This document shows, one piece after another, positions 8,377 to 17,916 of a stretch of DNA of 64,000 bases (the first letter of the stretch is position 1; each line of letters starts with the position of its first letter). Location of the stretch: positions 372,001 to 436,000 of the forward strand of contig NZ_FCNZ02000001.1 in assembly GCF_001544495.1 (NCBI RefSeq). Reading direction: 5' to 3'. The notes beneath the pieces were generated by a model, which had not been told where the DNA came from, searched no databases, and worked only from the letters and a program-made list of their open reading frames with translations. The position numbers and the translations under genes were made by a program. This DNA comes from Caballeronia telluris. Its GTDB lineage: Bacteria > Pseudomonadota > Gammaproteobacteria > Burkholderiales > Burkholderiaceae.

Positions 8377-9351
8377 TTGATACACGTCACGCCAGCAGCG
8401 GTCACGGCATGGGGCAGCGAGGCCGTGTTCGTCAACGTGCTCTGCACGCGTCTCGGCGTGCCGGTGCCGGCGGTGCCGGTGCTCGTCTTCGCGGGCTCGG
8501 CGGTGGCGCACGGCACGCTCTCGTTCACGCACGTCCTGTTCGCGGCGGTGCTGGCCGCGCTCATCGGCGACGGCGTCTGGTTTTCGGCGGGCCGCGTCTA
8601 CGGACGGCCGCTCATCAACCGGCTCGCGCGTTTTTCGCTGTCCATCGACTCCAGCGTGCAGACGACGCGCGCGCTCTTCGAGCGCTTCGGCGTGCCGATC
8701 GTGTCCGTCTGCAAGTTCGTGCCGGGCCTCGCGCTCATCACGCCGCCGCTGATGGGCACGACGCGCATCGCGACCCGCGCGTTCGTGACGTGGGACGCCA
8801 TCGGCGCGCTCGCGTGGGCGGGCTTCTGGCTGCTCGGCGGCGCGCTCTTCAGCCGGCAACTCGCGATGCTGCTGCGCACCGTGGAGCAGCATGGCGCGAC
8901 CGTCGTCGACGTGCTGCTGGCGCTGGCGCTCTTGTACCTCGGCTACCGGTATCTGCGGCGCTGGCGTCTGCGCAAATGGTTGCAGGACCTGACCATCTCG
9001 GCCGAACAGCTCGACGCGATGATGCATTCCGCCGCGCCGCCCGTCGTGCTCGACGCGCGGCTCGCCACCGCCGTCAGCCAGGAGCCGTACCGCATTCCCG
9101 GCGCGCTGCTCTTCGATCCGGAAGCGCCGCGCGCGCTAAGCTCGGCGTTAGCGCAACGCGAGGTCGTCGTGTATTGCGTGTGTCCGAACGATGTCACCGC
9201 GAAGCGGGTTTGCGGACGCTTGCGCGGCGAAGGTGTCGAGCATGCGCATACGCTCGCGGGCGGGCTCGATGCGTGGGTCGCGCGCGGTTATCCGGTCGAG
9301 CCCGTGCCGGCGCGGCCGGAGCCGTTCGGGCGGACGTTCGCGCGGCAGTGA
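8377..9351 (+). CDS. DedA family protein fused to a rhodanese domain
   Basis: A 324-residue protein: DedA membrane domain (residues about 10-200, with GVPVPAVPVLVFAGSAVAHG, then VCKFVPGLALITPPLMG) followed by a cytosolic rhodanese-like domain (about 215-310; VVLDAR near its start, VVYCVCPND as the active-site loop with Cys267/Cys269, and LAGGLDAWVARGYPV at its end). The start is a TTG at 8377 set by a strong GAGGAGGG at 8363-8370; no ATG fits. DedA-rhodanese fusions are known in Burkholderiales but the sulfur or redox role is unclear. It sits in tandem with the DedA-PAP2-LssY gene and may share its transcript. Confidence 0.88.
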   Translation: MIHVTPAAVTAWGSEAVFVNVLCTRLGVPVPAVPVLVFAGSAVAHGTLSFTHVLFAAVLAALIGDGVWFSAGRVYGRPLINRLARFSLSIDSSVQTTRALFERFGVPIVSVCKFVPGLALITPPLMGTTRIATRAFVTWDAIGALAWAGFWLLGGALFSRQLAMLLRTVEQHGATVVDVLLALALLYLGYRYLRRWRLRKWLQDLTISAEQLDAMMHSAAPPVVLDARLATAVSQEPYRIPGALLFDPEAPRALSSALAQREVVVYCVCPNDVTAKRVCGRLRGEGVEHAHTLAGGLDAWVARGYPVEPVPARPEPFGRTFARQ

Positions 9352-9427
9352 AGGCGGGCAACACGTCGCGCCAGCTTCGCCGCGCACGCGAGCGCGGCGA
9401 AGCCGACGAAGCGGCTGGCGACGACGC

Positions 9428-9604
9428 TCAGGCAGCGAGCCCGAGCGTCGTCAGGATGAAGCGAAGGCCGAAAAAGCACACCGACGAGCACAGCGGCAAG
9501 CCCATGAACGCCGAGCCATACCGAAGGCCGACCACGCACGCCGAAGGCCACAGACGCAGCCCGGATGCGAGGGACGCGGCGACGCTCCGTCCGAGTCCGT
9601 TCAT
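9428..9604 (-). CDS. small hydrophobic protein coupled to the methyltransferase
   Basis: A 58-codon frame starting at an ATG that overlaps the methyltransferase stop in an ATGA (9601-9604). The product is hydrophobic through most of its length (LRLWPSACVVGLRYGSAFMG, then LCSSVCFFGLRFILTTLGLAA) and about 84% of its codons end in G or C, as in neighbouring genes. I read it as a small one- or two-span membrane protein translated by coupling. There is no recognisable family, so it could also be a chance frame; conservation would decide. Confidence 0.5.
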   Translation of the reverse strand: MNGLGRSVAASLASGLRLWPSACVVGLRYGSAFMGLPLCSSVCFFGLRFILTTLGLAA

Positions 9605-10434
9605 TTTCGTTCCACCACGACTTCGAGATACTCGCTCGGCAGCACGAGCGTCGCGTCGCCCGACCGGTTGCGGCTTTCGATCAGCGCCATCAGGTCGCCG
9701 AGGAACGCGGCCTGCCGCTCGCCTTCGAGCGCGGCGAACGCCTTGTTCATCGGCCCGTAGTAGGTGCGGAACACTTCGATGAAGTGCGCCGGCGACCGGT
9801 AGCGGAACGTGAAGTCGCGGCTCGTCGCGACGATGTTCCGCGCGCTGTCGCCGAAAAGCTCGTCCAGCCGCGCCTTCGTGCCCCAGAGCGCAGGCGACTT
9901 GACTCCGGCGGGCGGCGCGATGTACTTGCCGATCGTCTTGAAGACCTGCCCGATGAAGCTTTCCGGCGTCCAGTTCGCCAGGCCGATCTTCCCGCCCGGC
10001 TTGCAGACGCGCGCGAGTTCGCTCGCCGCCTTTTCCTGGTTCGGCGTGAACATCACGCCGAAGGTCGACATCACGACGTCGAACGAGGCGTCCGCGAAAG
10101 GCAGCGCTTCGGCGTCCGCTTCCTGGAACTGCACCGCGAGCCCTTCGGCCGCGGCGCGCGCGCGGCCCGCGTCGAGTAGCGAAGCGACGTAGTCGGTCGA
10201 GGTGACGTCGCACCAGCGGCGTGCGGCGGCGAGGGTCGCGTTGCCGTTGCCCGCGGCGACATCGAGCACGCGGCTGCCGGCGCGCAGGTCGAGCGCCTCG
10301 CCGAGATTTTCGCCGACGATCTGCAGCGTGGTACCGACGACGGCATAGTTGCCCGTCGACCAGGCGGCCTGTTGACGGACCTTGACGGCGGCGAGGTCGG
10401 CGGCGGGCGAGACGGCGGTATCGACTGCGGACAT
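9601..10434 (-). CDS. class I SAM-dependent methyltransferase
   Basis: A 277-residue cytosolic methyltransferase of the UbiE/Methyltransf_11/25 type. Motif I is VLDVAAGNGNATLAAARR (SAM glycine-rich loop), motif II EADAEALPFADASFDVV, and the post-motif section has STFGVMFTPNQEKAASELAR and KPGGKIGLANWTP. The substrate is unknown. The start at 10434 is preferred to the longer frame because AGGAG lies eight bases upstream and the preceding codons are not protein-like. The gene overlaps the small downstream frame by four bases. Confidence 0.88.
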   Translation of the reverse strand: MSAVDTAVSPAADLAAVKVRQQAAWSTGNYAVVGTTLQIVGENLGEALDLRAGSRVLDVAAGNGNATLAAARRWCDVTSTDYVASLLDAGRARAAAEGLAVQFQEADAEALPFADASFDVVMSTFGVMFTPNQEKAASELARVCKPGGKIGLANWTPESFIGQVFKTIGKYIAPPAGVKSPALWGTKARLDELFGDSARNIVATSRDFTFRYRSPAHFIEVFRTYYGPMNKAFAALEGERQAAFLGDLMALIESRNRSGDATLVLPSEYLEVVVERK

Positions 10435-10566
10435 GGCGATGCTCCTGAGAGGCAAGATGGCAGCGATGCGGGAGTGCATCGTCGTGCTGCCTGTTCTGAT
10501 GTCGCCGCGAGTTCGAACCGCTCGAATGCCCGCGCGGCGGGCGGGCAAGACAACCGCGCGTGACGG

Positions 10567-11001
10567 CTATTCGGCGACGCTCACGCCGGAACCGCCCATT
10601 TCCTTCGGCAGGTCCTTCAGTTTCGGCAGACCGTCCTTCATCGGCAGACGCGACTCGGGGTAATGGACGTGCACGCCGGCTTCATACGGAAAATCGGGGA
10701 TGATGGCCGCGTAGACATCCGTGAGACCGAGCCCCGGATGCTCGGTGAAGAGATGTCCGCCGCACGTCGTGCACCATTTGCGGTAGCTGTGCTCGGTCTT
10801 GTTGTAAGTGCCGATATGGTCCGCGCCGCGCGTGACGCGCACCGCCTCGGGCCGCCAGAGCGTGAACGCGTTGACGGGTCCCGCCGACCACGTCCGGCAC
10901 GAATCGCAATGGCAATAACCCATGCCCGCGGGTTCGCCGCTCACCGTGAACTGCACGGCGCCGCAAAAGCATTGGCCCTGATAGGCATCTGCGTGACTCA
11001 T
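10567..11001 (-). CDS. GFA family protein (glutathione-dependent formaldehyde-activating enzyme-like)
   Basis: A 144-residue zinc-binding protein of the Gfa/CENP-V family (Mss4-like fold). Zinc cysteines appear as CFCGAVQF, YCHCDSCR and WCTTCGGHLF. The founding member Gfa joins formaldehyde to glutathione, but most family members are untested, so the formaldehyde role is inherited by name only. AGGAG lies six bases upstream of the ATG. Followed 132 bases later, on the same strand, by the methyltransferase gene. A second GFA gene is at 29037-29438. Confidence 0.87.
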   Translation of the reverse strand: MSHADAYQGQCFCGAVQFTVSGEPAGMGYCHCDSCRTWSAGPVNAFTLWRPEAVRVTRGADHIGTYNKTEHSYRKWCTTCGGHLFTEHPGLGLTDVYAAIIPDFPYEAGVHVHYPESRLPMKDGLPKLKDLPKEMGGSGVSVAE

Positions 11002-11162
11002 GTCGGTCTCCTTCGATGATGTGGATGGCAGGTTCTGCCGCGCGCGCCCGACGTTCGTTGTTGCGCAATCGCGTGAGTGCTAGTATCAGCGCGCGGGCGG
11101 TATCGATGAATGACCAGGCGTCCAGATGTTTTGCGCAGGACGCCGAAACTGACGGGCTTGTC

Positions 11163-12263
11163 ATGGATGCTTTATCCGACGTCCTTCGCGTGGTTCGTCT
11201 CGGCGGCGCGGTTTATCTAAACGGCGACTTCACCGCGCCCTGGTGCCTGTACGGCCAGGCGGACGCAGCGTTGTGCGCCGCGTATCTGCCGCGCGCCGAA
11301 CGCGTCGTCTCCTATCACCTCATCACCGAGGGCGGCTGCTGGGCGAGCCTTGCAGGCGACCCCGCGTCCGCGATCCGCGTCGAGGCGGGCGAACTGCTGG
11401 TCGTGCCGCAAGGCGAATCGCATCTGATGGGCAGCTCGCTCGAACTGGCGCCCGCGCCCACGGGCGATCTGCTGTCGAGCCAACTCGAAGCGACGCCCGG
11501 CCAGGTGATGAAGTTGAGCTATGGCGGCGGCGGCGACCGCACGCGGCTCGTCTGCGGCTTTCTCGCCTGCGACGACACATTGAGCAATCCGGTGCTGTCG
11601 TCGCTGCCGCGCATCTTCAAGATCGACATGCGCAACGATCCACAATCGGCGTGGCTCGAATCGTCGCTCAAGTTCGCGGCGGCGGAGGCGGCCGAGTGGC
11701 GCGTCGGCAGCGCGATCGTGCTTGCGCGGCTCTCGGAACTGCTCTTCGTGGAAGCGGTGCGCCGCTGCATCGATGCGCTGCCCGCCGATCGCAAGGGCTG
11801 GCTCGCGGGCGTCGGCGACCGTTTCGTCGGGCGGGCGCTCGCGTTGCTGCACGCGCAACCGGCGCACGGCTGGACCGTCGACGAACTCGCGCGCAAGGCG
11901 GGACTCTCGCGCTCGGCGCTTGCGCAGCGCTTCACGCAACTGCTCGGCCAGCCGCCGATGCAGTATCTCGCGCGCTGGCGTCTGCAGATCGCGGCGCAGG
12001 AACTGCGTGCGGGCACGAAGTCCGTCGCGGTGGTGGCGGAGCAAGTGGGGTACGAATCGGAAGCGGCGTTCAATCGCGCGTTCAAACGCGAATTCGGTAT
12101 GCCGCCCGCCGGCTGGCGGCGCAATCACGGCAAGACGGATAACGCCGATTCGCTGTCCGAAGCGGACGAGGCCGGGGGCTTGTCGATCGCCGATCTGGCG
12201 CCGGTCGCGGGCGGCGTGTCTGAAACACCCGCCGTTCCCGGGGCCGCCGCGCCGCTGGTCTAA
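11163..12263 (+). CDS. AraC family transcriptional regulator with cupin sensor domain
   Basis: A 366-residue regulator. Residues about 1-190 form the cupin_6 ligand-binding domain (MDALSDVLRVVRLGGAVYLN start, VVPQGESHLM, then YGGGGDRTRLVCGFL with the usual conserved glycines) and about 215-315 carry two helix-turn-helix motifs (WTVDELARKAGLSRSALAQR and SVAVVAEQVGYESEAAFNRA). The start is uncertain: in-frame ATGs at 11016 and 11106 also exist, but MDALSDVLR is the usual N-terminus of this subfamily. It is divergent from the GFA gene at 10567-11001, which is a plausible regulatory target. The C-terminal ~40 residues are an extra Ala/Glu-rich tail. Confidence 0.85.
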   Translation: MDALSDVLRVVRLGGAVYLNGDFTAPWCLYGQADAALCAAYLPRAERVVSYHLITEGGCWASLAGDPASAIRVEAGELLVVPQGESHLMGSSLELAPAPTGDLLSSQLEATPGQVMKLSYGGGGDRTRLVCGFLACDDTLSNPVLSSLPRIFKIDMRNDPQSAWLESSLKFAAAEAAEWRVGSAIVLARLSELLFVEAVRRCIDALPADRKGWLAGVGDRFVGRALALLHAQPAHGWTVDELARKAGLSRSALAQRFTQLLGQPPMQYLARWRLQIAAQELRAGTKSVAVVAEQVGYESEAAFNRAFKREFGMPPAGWRRNHGKTDNADSLSEADEAGGLSIADLAPVAGGVSETPAVPGAAAPLV

Positions 12264-12416
12264 CCCGCGCGGCGGCCGTCGGCGGCGCGTGAAATCCCGC
12301 GACATAAGTTTGCGGCAGACCGCGCCGCTGCATTCTTCTATAGTCCTTTCCGTCGCCACGCCGCACTGCACTGAGCTGCACTGCACGAAGTGGCCCGAAC
12401 CGCGAAGGACATCCCC

Positions 12417-13355
12417 GTGAACAACTCATCGTCTGTCGTCCCGAATGGAAGCATCGGTCTCCGTAAGTTCGTTGTCGCGGCGGCCGCCGCCGTGTTCGCC
12501 TTCGCGAGCGCACCGGCTTTCGCAGGATGGGCGCAGCACGGCACGATGTCGACGTCGCGCGGTGTGTACAACGGCGCGCACGCCGGTTCGTGCGGCGGCG
12601 GAAGCTGCTCGCACGCGGGCGGCGTCGCGGGGCCCTACGGCGGCCTCGCCACCAACACCGGCACGGTCACGCGCAACGCACCCGGACAGTTCTCCAACTC
12701 GGGCACCGCGACCGGCCGCTACGGCAACTCCGTCCAGCACGCGGGCGACACCAACTGCGCGGGCGGCACCTGTTCGCACTCCGGCAACCTGACCGGCCCC
12801 GACGGCAAGACCGCCACCACCGGCGGCTCCGTCACGCGCACGGCGCCCGGCCAGTATTCGTCGTCGGGGACCGTCAACGGTGCGAACGGCAATACGGTCG
12901 GCCATTCGGCATCGACGAACTGCGCGGGCTCGACCTGCGCGCGTTCGGGCACGGTGACGGGTAACGACGGCGGCACCGTCGAGCACGCCGGCAGCGCGAC
13001 GCGCGTCGCACCGGGCGTCGTGACGACGACCGGCAGCGTGACCGGCGTGCACGGCGGCACGGTCGCGTCGAGCGGCACGGTCATGAGATCGTCGACCGTC
13101 ACGACCGGCAGCGTCACGACGACCGGCAGCACGGTGGCGGTCGTCGGCATGGCGCCGGTTGTCGTCGCGACGCCGCCTTCGACGGTCGTGGTCGTGCCGC
13201 CGCCTTCGACCGTGGTGGTTGCTGCGCCGCCGCCCGCAGTCGTCGTGGCAGCGCCGCCGCCGCATGCGGTGTACGTCGCGCCGGCGCCGCGTCCTGTCGT
13301 ATGGGTGCCCGCGCACTGGGTGGGACGCGTGTTCGTCCCGGCGCACTGGGCGTGA
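12417..13355 (+). CDS. Gly/Ser/Thr-rich repeat secreted protein with Pro-rich WVPAHW tail
   Basis: A 312-residue exported protein. The start is a GTG at 12417, with AAGGA seven bases upstream; a basic region and the hydrophobic VVAAAAAVFAFASAPAFA form a Sec signal peptide. The mature part has three imperfect ~54-residue repeats, each of the plan CxGGxC-x-H/R-SG-x3-G-x2-G...G-x-TR-x-APG-x5-G-x3-G, beginning near residues 59, 112 and 167. A Thr/Val/Ser stretch, then a Pro-rich run of STVVVVPPP/AAPPP units, leads to VVWVPAHW and RVFVPAHWA, which resemble the YXWGXW/WxPGHW surface-protein motif. Function unknown; paired cysteines in each repeat suggest disulfides. Confidence 0.82.
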   Translation: MNNSSSVVPNGSIGLRKFVVAAAAAVFAFASAPAFAGWAQHGTMSTSRGVYNGAHAGSCGGGSCSHAGGVAGPYGGLATNTGTVTRNAPGQFSNSGTATGRYGNSVQHAGDTNCAGGTCSHSGNLTGPDGKTATTGGSVTRTAPGQYSSSGTVNGANGNTVGHSASTNCAGSTCARSGTVTGNDGGTVEHAGSATRVAPGVVTTTGSVTGVHGGTVASSGTVMRSSTVTTGSVTTTGSTVAVVGMAPVVVATPPSTVVVVPPPSTVVVAAPPPAVVVAAPPPHAVYVAPAPRPVVWVPAHWVGRVFVPAHWA

Positions 13356-13499
13356 GCCGCGTCGCCGATCGTCGATTATTCGGCTGAAACGACATGTTTG
13401 TTTGCTGCACCGGCGTTTTTCTCCGGCGGGCGATGACGTAGCATCAAACGGCGGATCGCCCGCTCGGGCGGTTCAATGTCATGTCAGGAGCCGAATCGA

Positions 13500-13886
13500 A
13501 TGCAGACGCAAACCAGAGCGAAGCGAACCCCGGGGCCCAATCATCCGATCGACATCGCGCCGACATCCTCGCGGGTCGTGGTCAAGGTGGCGGGCCGCGT
13601 GATCGCCGATACGCGCGACGCGCTCACGCTGCGCGAGGCGGCGTATCCGGCGGTGCAGTACATTCCGCGCAAGGACGTCGACCTGTCGCTGTTGGCGCGC
13701 ACCGATCACCAGAGCTATTGCCCGTACAAGGGCGAGGCGGCGTACTACAGCGTGAGCGTGGCGGGCGAGCGCGGCGTCAATGCTGTCTGGACCTACGAAG
13801 CGCCGTATGAGGCGGTGGCACAGATCCGGGAGCATCTGGCGTTCTATCCCGATCGCGTCGATTCGATCGAGGTACTGGACGACTGA
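13500..13886 (+). CDS. DUF427 domain-containing protein
   Basis: A 128-residue cytosolic protein spanning the DUF427 domain: VVVKVAGRVIADTRDALTLRE near the start, then YIPRKDVDLSLLARTDHQSY, CPYKGEAAYYSV and VWTYEAPYEAVAQIREHLAFYPDRVD. The start at 13500 is set by AGGAG nine bases upstream. DUF427 proteins have a beta-tent-like fold and unknown biochemical function. It is transcribed in the same direction as polB, 76 bases upstream. Confidence 0.9.
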   Translation: MQTQTRAKRTPGPNHPIDIAPTSSRVVVKVAGRVIADTRDALTLREAAYPAVQYIPRKDVDLSLLARTDHQSYCPYKGEAAYYSVSVAGERGVNAVWTYEAPYEAVAQIREHLAFYPDRVDSIEVLDD

Positions 13887-13962
13887 CGTCACAGCGACGC
13901 GCGAAGCCTTCGGCCATCGAAAGTAAAATGATGCGACCGCACAGGCTTTCGAAGGCATCGGC

Positions 13963-16347
13963 TTGACTCAGGCATCGCAGGAACGGCAGGCACAACAGGG
14001 TTTTCTTCTGACCCGTCACTGGCGCGACACGTCGGCCGGGACGGAGGTCGAGTTCTGGCTCGCCACCGACCATGGCCCGCGACGCATCCGCCTCGCGCCG
14101 CAGCCATCGGTCGCGTTCGTTCCGGCCGTGCAGCGCGAGCGCGCGGAAGGGATTATCGGCGGCGCGCGCGGCGTCGAGTTGCGGCCGCTGCCGCTCGTCG
14201 ACTTCCAGCATCGCCCGGTGCTCGGGCTCTATTGCCAGCAGTACCGGCAACTGTCCGCGCTCGACAAGGCGCTCAGGGACGGCGGCGTGCAGGTCTACGA
14301 GGCGGATATCCGGCCGCCCGAACGCTATCTGATGGAGCGCTTCATTACCGCGCCGGTGTGGTTCAGCGGCGAGCCCAACGGCGACGGCCCGCTTCTCGCG
14401 AGCGAACTGCGGCCCGCGCCGGACTATCGTCCGCGGCTGAAGGTCGTCTCGCTCGACATCGAAACGAGCGAACACGGCGACCTCTATTCGATCGCGCTCG
14501 AAGGCTGCGGCGCGCGGCAGGTGTACATGCTCGGCCCGGCGAACGGCGTCGACGGACCGCGCGATTTCGATCTCGACTACTGCGAGAGCCGCGCGCAACT
14601 GCTCGAACGCTTCATCGAATGGATGAAGCGACATGATCCCGATGCGATCATCGGCTGGAACGTCGTGCAGTTCGACCTGCGCGTGCTGCAGAAGGAAGCG
14701 GACCGTCACGGCGTCGCGCTGCGGCTTGGGCGCGACGGCAGTCTTATCGAGTGGCGCGAGCATGGGCTGAAGCAGAATCACTATTTCACGTCGATTGCCG
14801 GAAGGCTCGTCATCGACGGCATCGAGGCGCTCAAAACCGCGACGTGGACCTTTCCGTCGTTCAGCCTCGAATTCGTCGCGCAGGCGCTCTTGGGCGAGGG
14901 CAAGTCGATCGAGAGCCCGTACCAGCGCATGGACGAGATCAACCGCCGTTTCGCCGAGGACAAGCCCGCGCTCGCGCGCTACAACCTGAACGACTGCGAA
15001 CTCGTCACGAAGGTCTTCGCGAAGACCGAGCTGCTCACCTTCCTGCTCGAACGCGCGACGGTCACGGGGCTCGCGGCGGATCGCAGCGGCGGATCGGTCG
15101 CCGCGTTCACGCACCTTTACATGCCGCGCATGCATCGCGTGGGCTTCGTCGCGCCGAATCTCGGCGACGTGCAACTCGAATCGAGTCCCGGCGGCTTCGT
15201 GATGGATTCGAAGCCCGGCCTCTACGATTCCGTGCTCGTGCTCGATTACAAGAGCCTTTATCCGTCGATCATCCGCACGTTCCTGATCGATCCTGTCGGG
15301 CTCGTAGAAGGCCTGCGCCATCCCGACGACCGCGATTCGGTGCCCGGCTTTCTCGGCGCGCGTTTTTCGCGCAGCAAGCACAGCCTGCCGGCGATCGTCG
15401 GACAGGTGTGGGAAGGCCGCGATACGGCGAAGCGCCAGCAGAACAAGCCGCTGTCGCAGGCGCTCAAGATCATCATGAATTCGTTCTACGGCGTGCTGGG
15501 TTCGAGCGGCTGCCGCTTCTTCGATCCGCGGCTCGCTTCGTCGATCACGATGCGCGGGCACGAGATCATGCACCGCACGCGCGAGATGATCGAAGACGCG
15601 GGCTTCCAGGTCATCTATGGCGACACCGATTCCACCTTCGTGTGGCTCAAGCACGCGCGCACCGAGGACGAGGCGCAACGCATCGGCGGCGAACTCGTCG
15701 AGCGGGTGAACGGCTGGTGGCGCGCGCATCTGCGCGAGGCGTTCGGGCTGGAAAGCGCGCTGGAACTCGAAGTCGACACGCATTACCGGCGCTTTTTGAT
15801 GCCGACGATCCGCGGCGCCGAGCAGGGCAGCAAGAAGCGTTACGCGGGCCTGACCGTCGATGCGCGCGGTGCCGACGAAATGGTTTTCAAGGGCCTCGAA
15901 TCGGTTCGCACCGACTGGACGCCGCTCGCGCAACAGTTCCAGCAGCAGCTTTATCTGCGCATCTTCAAGGGCGAGCCGTATCAGGAATTCGTGCGCGATT
16001 ACGTCGAGCGCACTTTGTCCGGCGAACTCGATGCGCTGCTCGTCTATCGCAAGCAGCTTCGACGGCGGCTGTCCGACTATCAGCGCAACGTGCCGCCCCA
16101 CGTGCGCGCAGCGCGTATCGCCGACGAATTCAACCGCCGGCAGAACCGCCCGCTGCAATATCAGGACGGCGGCTGGGTCAGCTACGTGATGACGGTGGCG
16201 GGACCGGAGCCGGTGGAAACGCAACGCGCGCCGATCGACTACGACCATTATCTGACGCGCCAGCTTCAGCCCGTCGCCGATGCGATCCTGCCGTTCCTGC
16301 GCGACGATTTCGGCTCGCTGATGACGGGGCAGAAGGAGTTGTTTTAG
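13963..16347 (+). CDS. polB: DNA polymerase II (family B, 3'-5' exonuclease proficient)
   Basis: A 794-residue family B DNA polymerase, close to E. coli Pol II (783). Exonuclease motifs are intact: DIET (Exo I), GWNVVQFDL (Exo II) and YNLNDCE (Exo III). Polymerase motifs are intact too: DYKSLYPSI (motif A), [12 protein letters not shown] (motif B), YGDTDS (motif C) and KKRYAG. Pol II is a damage-tolerance and restart polymerase. The start is a TTG at 13963 with CGAAGG about ten bases upstream; no ATG gives a better N-terminus. I see no clear LexA box upstream. Confidence 0.93.
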   Translation: MTQASQERQAQQGFLLTRHWRDTSAGTEVEFWLATDHGPRRIRLAPQPSVAFVPAVQRERAEGIIGGARGVELRPLPLVDFQHRPVLGLYCQQYRQLSALDKALRDGGVQVYEADIRPPERYLMERFITAPVWFSGEPNGDGPLLASELRPAPDYRPRLKVVSLDIETSEHGDLYSIALEGCGARQVYMLGPANGVDGPRDFDLDYCESRAQLLERFIEWMKRHDPDAIIGWNVVQFDLRVLQKEADRHGVALRLGRDGSLIEWREHGLKQNHYFTSIAGRLVIDGIEALKTATWTFPSFSLEFVAQALLGEGKSIESPYQRMDEINRRFAEDKPALARYNLNDCELVTKVFAKTELLTFLLERATVTGLAADRSGGSVAAFTHLYMPRMHRVGFVAPNLGDVQLESSPGGFVMDSKPGLYDSVLVLDYKSLYPSIIRTFLIDPVGLVEGLRHPDDRDSVPGFLGARFSRSKHSLPAIVGQVWEGRDTAKRQQNKPLSQALKIIMNSFYGVLGSSGCRFFDPRLASSITMRGHEIMHRTREMIEDAGFQVIYGDTDSTFVWLKHARTEDEAQRIGGELVERVNGWWRAHLREAFGLESALELEVDTHYRRFLMPTIRGAEQGSKKRYAGLTVDARGADEMVFKGLESVRTDWTPLAQQFQQQLYLRIFKGEPYQEFVRDYVERTLSGELDALLVYRKQLRRRLSDYQRNVPPHVRAARIADEFNRRQNRPLQYQDGGWVSYVMTVAGPEPVETQRAPIDYDHYLTRQLQPVADAILPFLRDDFGSLMTGQKELF

Positions 16348-16407
16348 GCGTGCACGGCGGCTTTGGTTTGCAACCTGGGCACGCTGACGGCCAATAATCG
16401 CCTCGGC

Positions 16408-17916
16408 TCACTCCGCATGCCGCACGCCGGGCGTCACATCGGCGGCCGCCAGTTCGAACTGGAACGTCGTGCCCCGGCCGGCCCGGTCGACGAGCCGGAT
16501 CTGACTCTCATGCAACTGCAACATGCGCTGCACGATCAGAAGTCCGAGCCCGCCGCCGCGCTGCGCGCCGCCCGAGCTGAACGGCCGCTGGAAAAGCGCT
16601 TCGCGCAACGCAGCGGGAATGCCGGGACCGGTATCGCTGACCGTCACCGAAACCTTGCCGTCGACGCTCGCGAGCGCCACCTCGATCTCGCCTCCGGACG
16701 GCGTATGACGAATGGCGTTGTCGAGCAGATTGGTGAGCACGCGTTCGATCATCGCGACATCGGCGACGACGGGCGGCAGGCGCGGCGGAATGCTCGCCCG
16801 CAGTTCGACCCCACGCGACTCGGCGGCGAGTTCGAACTTCTCGAAGACGTCCTGCAACAGGTCGGCGAGCGCGAACGCCTCGCGCTCGGGCGCGACCATG
16901 CCGTGCTCCAGCCGCGCGAGTTCGAAGAGCGCCTGCGCGAGCCGGCCGACCTTCGCGCTCTGCGCGAGCGCGATTGCAAGATAGCGGCGGCGGTCTGTGT
17001 CGCCGAGCGCGTCGGCCTTGAGCGAAAGCGTCTCCAGATAGCCGTGCAGCGACGACAGCGGCGTGCGCAGATCATGCGAAATGTTCGCGACGAGTTCGCG
17101 CCGCTCGCGATCCTGCCGCGTCAGCGCGCGCCACTGTTCGCCGATGCGCCGCGCCATCTGCTCGAACGCCGTCTCCAGCACGACGATCTCGTCGTCCTTG
17201 CTCGCGTAGGGCGAGCGCGGCACGCCCGGCTGATCGTCGGGGGCGCCGTTCGCGTCGAAACGGCGCATCGCGTCGGTCAGGCGACGCAGCGGGCGCGTGA
17301 TGAGGCCGAACGCGACCAGCCCGGCGACGAGCGCAAGCAGCGTGACGAGCGCCATCGACGCGAGCGTCGTGCGCAGCACGCCGCTCGCCGACACGCGCGC
17401 CGCCAGTTCGTCGTGTTCCTCGCCGAGCAGCACGACGTAGATGTAACCCGCCGGCTCGCGCCCGGCCGACACGAGCGGCGCCGCGCTGAACACCTTGTGA
17501 CTCTCCGTGCCGCGCGGATCGTCGCCGAGAATCGGCAGCGCGTCGCCCGCGATGAAGCGCTGCACGGGCGCGAGGTCGACGTGGCCGCGCCTCAGGTGTC
17601 CCGGCGGCGCGTCGTGCGCCTTGATGTTTCCGTCCTTGTCGAGCAGATACACCTCGACGCTCGGATTCACCACCATCAGTTGCATGAACAGCTTGCGCAC
17701 GGCGTCGGGCTTGAGGCCGTTCGCGTCCATCAGCGCGGCGTCGCGCGCGATATGCCCCGCGAGCCCGCGCGAAATGCTCTGGACGACTTCCTTCTCGCGC
17801 AGATCGCTCGCGCGGATCTGCAACCACGCGGACGCCCCGCAGCACGCGAGCAGCAACACGCAGAAGACGGCCGCGAGCCGCTGCGTCAGCGTGAGATTCG
17901 GAATGAGGAATCTCAC
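16408..17916 (-). CDS. sensor histidine kinase of the two-component pair
   Basis: A 502-residue inner-membrane kinase. An N-terminal transmembrane helix (about 10-32), a periplasmic sensor domain (about 33-195), a second helix (about 196-218), HAMP, then HisKA with the H-box NISHDLRTPLSSLHGYLETL and HATPase_c with N-box NLLDNAIRHTP, DTGPGIP and GGLGL. The start is a GTG at 17916 that overlaps the response-regulator stop as GTGA, giving translational coupling. Regulator and kinase face away from msrB-dipZ-msrA, so a role in sensing envelope oxidation is a fair inference but is not shown. Converges with polB. Confidence 0.88.
   Translation of the reverse strand: MRFLIPNLTLTQRLAAVFCVLLLACCGASAWLQIRASDLREKEVVQSISRGLAGHIARDAALMDANGLKPDAVRKLFMQLMVVNPSVEVYLLDKDGNIKAHDAPPGHLRRGHVDLAPVQRFIAGDALPILGDDPRGTESHKVFSAAPLVSAGREPAGYIYVVLLGEEHDELAARVSASGVLRTTLASMALVTLLALVAGLVAFGLITRPLRRLTDAMRRFDANGAPDDQPGVPRSPYASKDDEIVVLETAFEQMARRIGEQWRALTRQDRERRELVANISHDLRTPLSSLHGYLETLSLKADALGDTDRRRYLAIALAQSAKVGRLAQALFELARLEHGMVAPEREAFALADLLQDVFEKFELAAESRGVELRASIPPRLPPVVADVAMIERVLTNLLDNAIRHTPSGGEIEVALASVDGKVSVTVSDTGPGIPAALREALFQRPFSSGGAQRGGGLGLLIVQRMLQLHESQIRLVDRAGRGTTFQFELAAADVTPGVRHAE

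Noticed and set aside
13777..16248. 823-codon open frame antisense to polB
   Set aside because: Composition is that of an antisense shadow; polB motifs are intact on the other strand.
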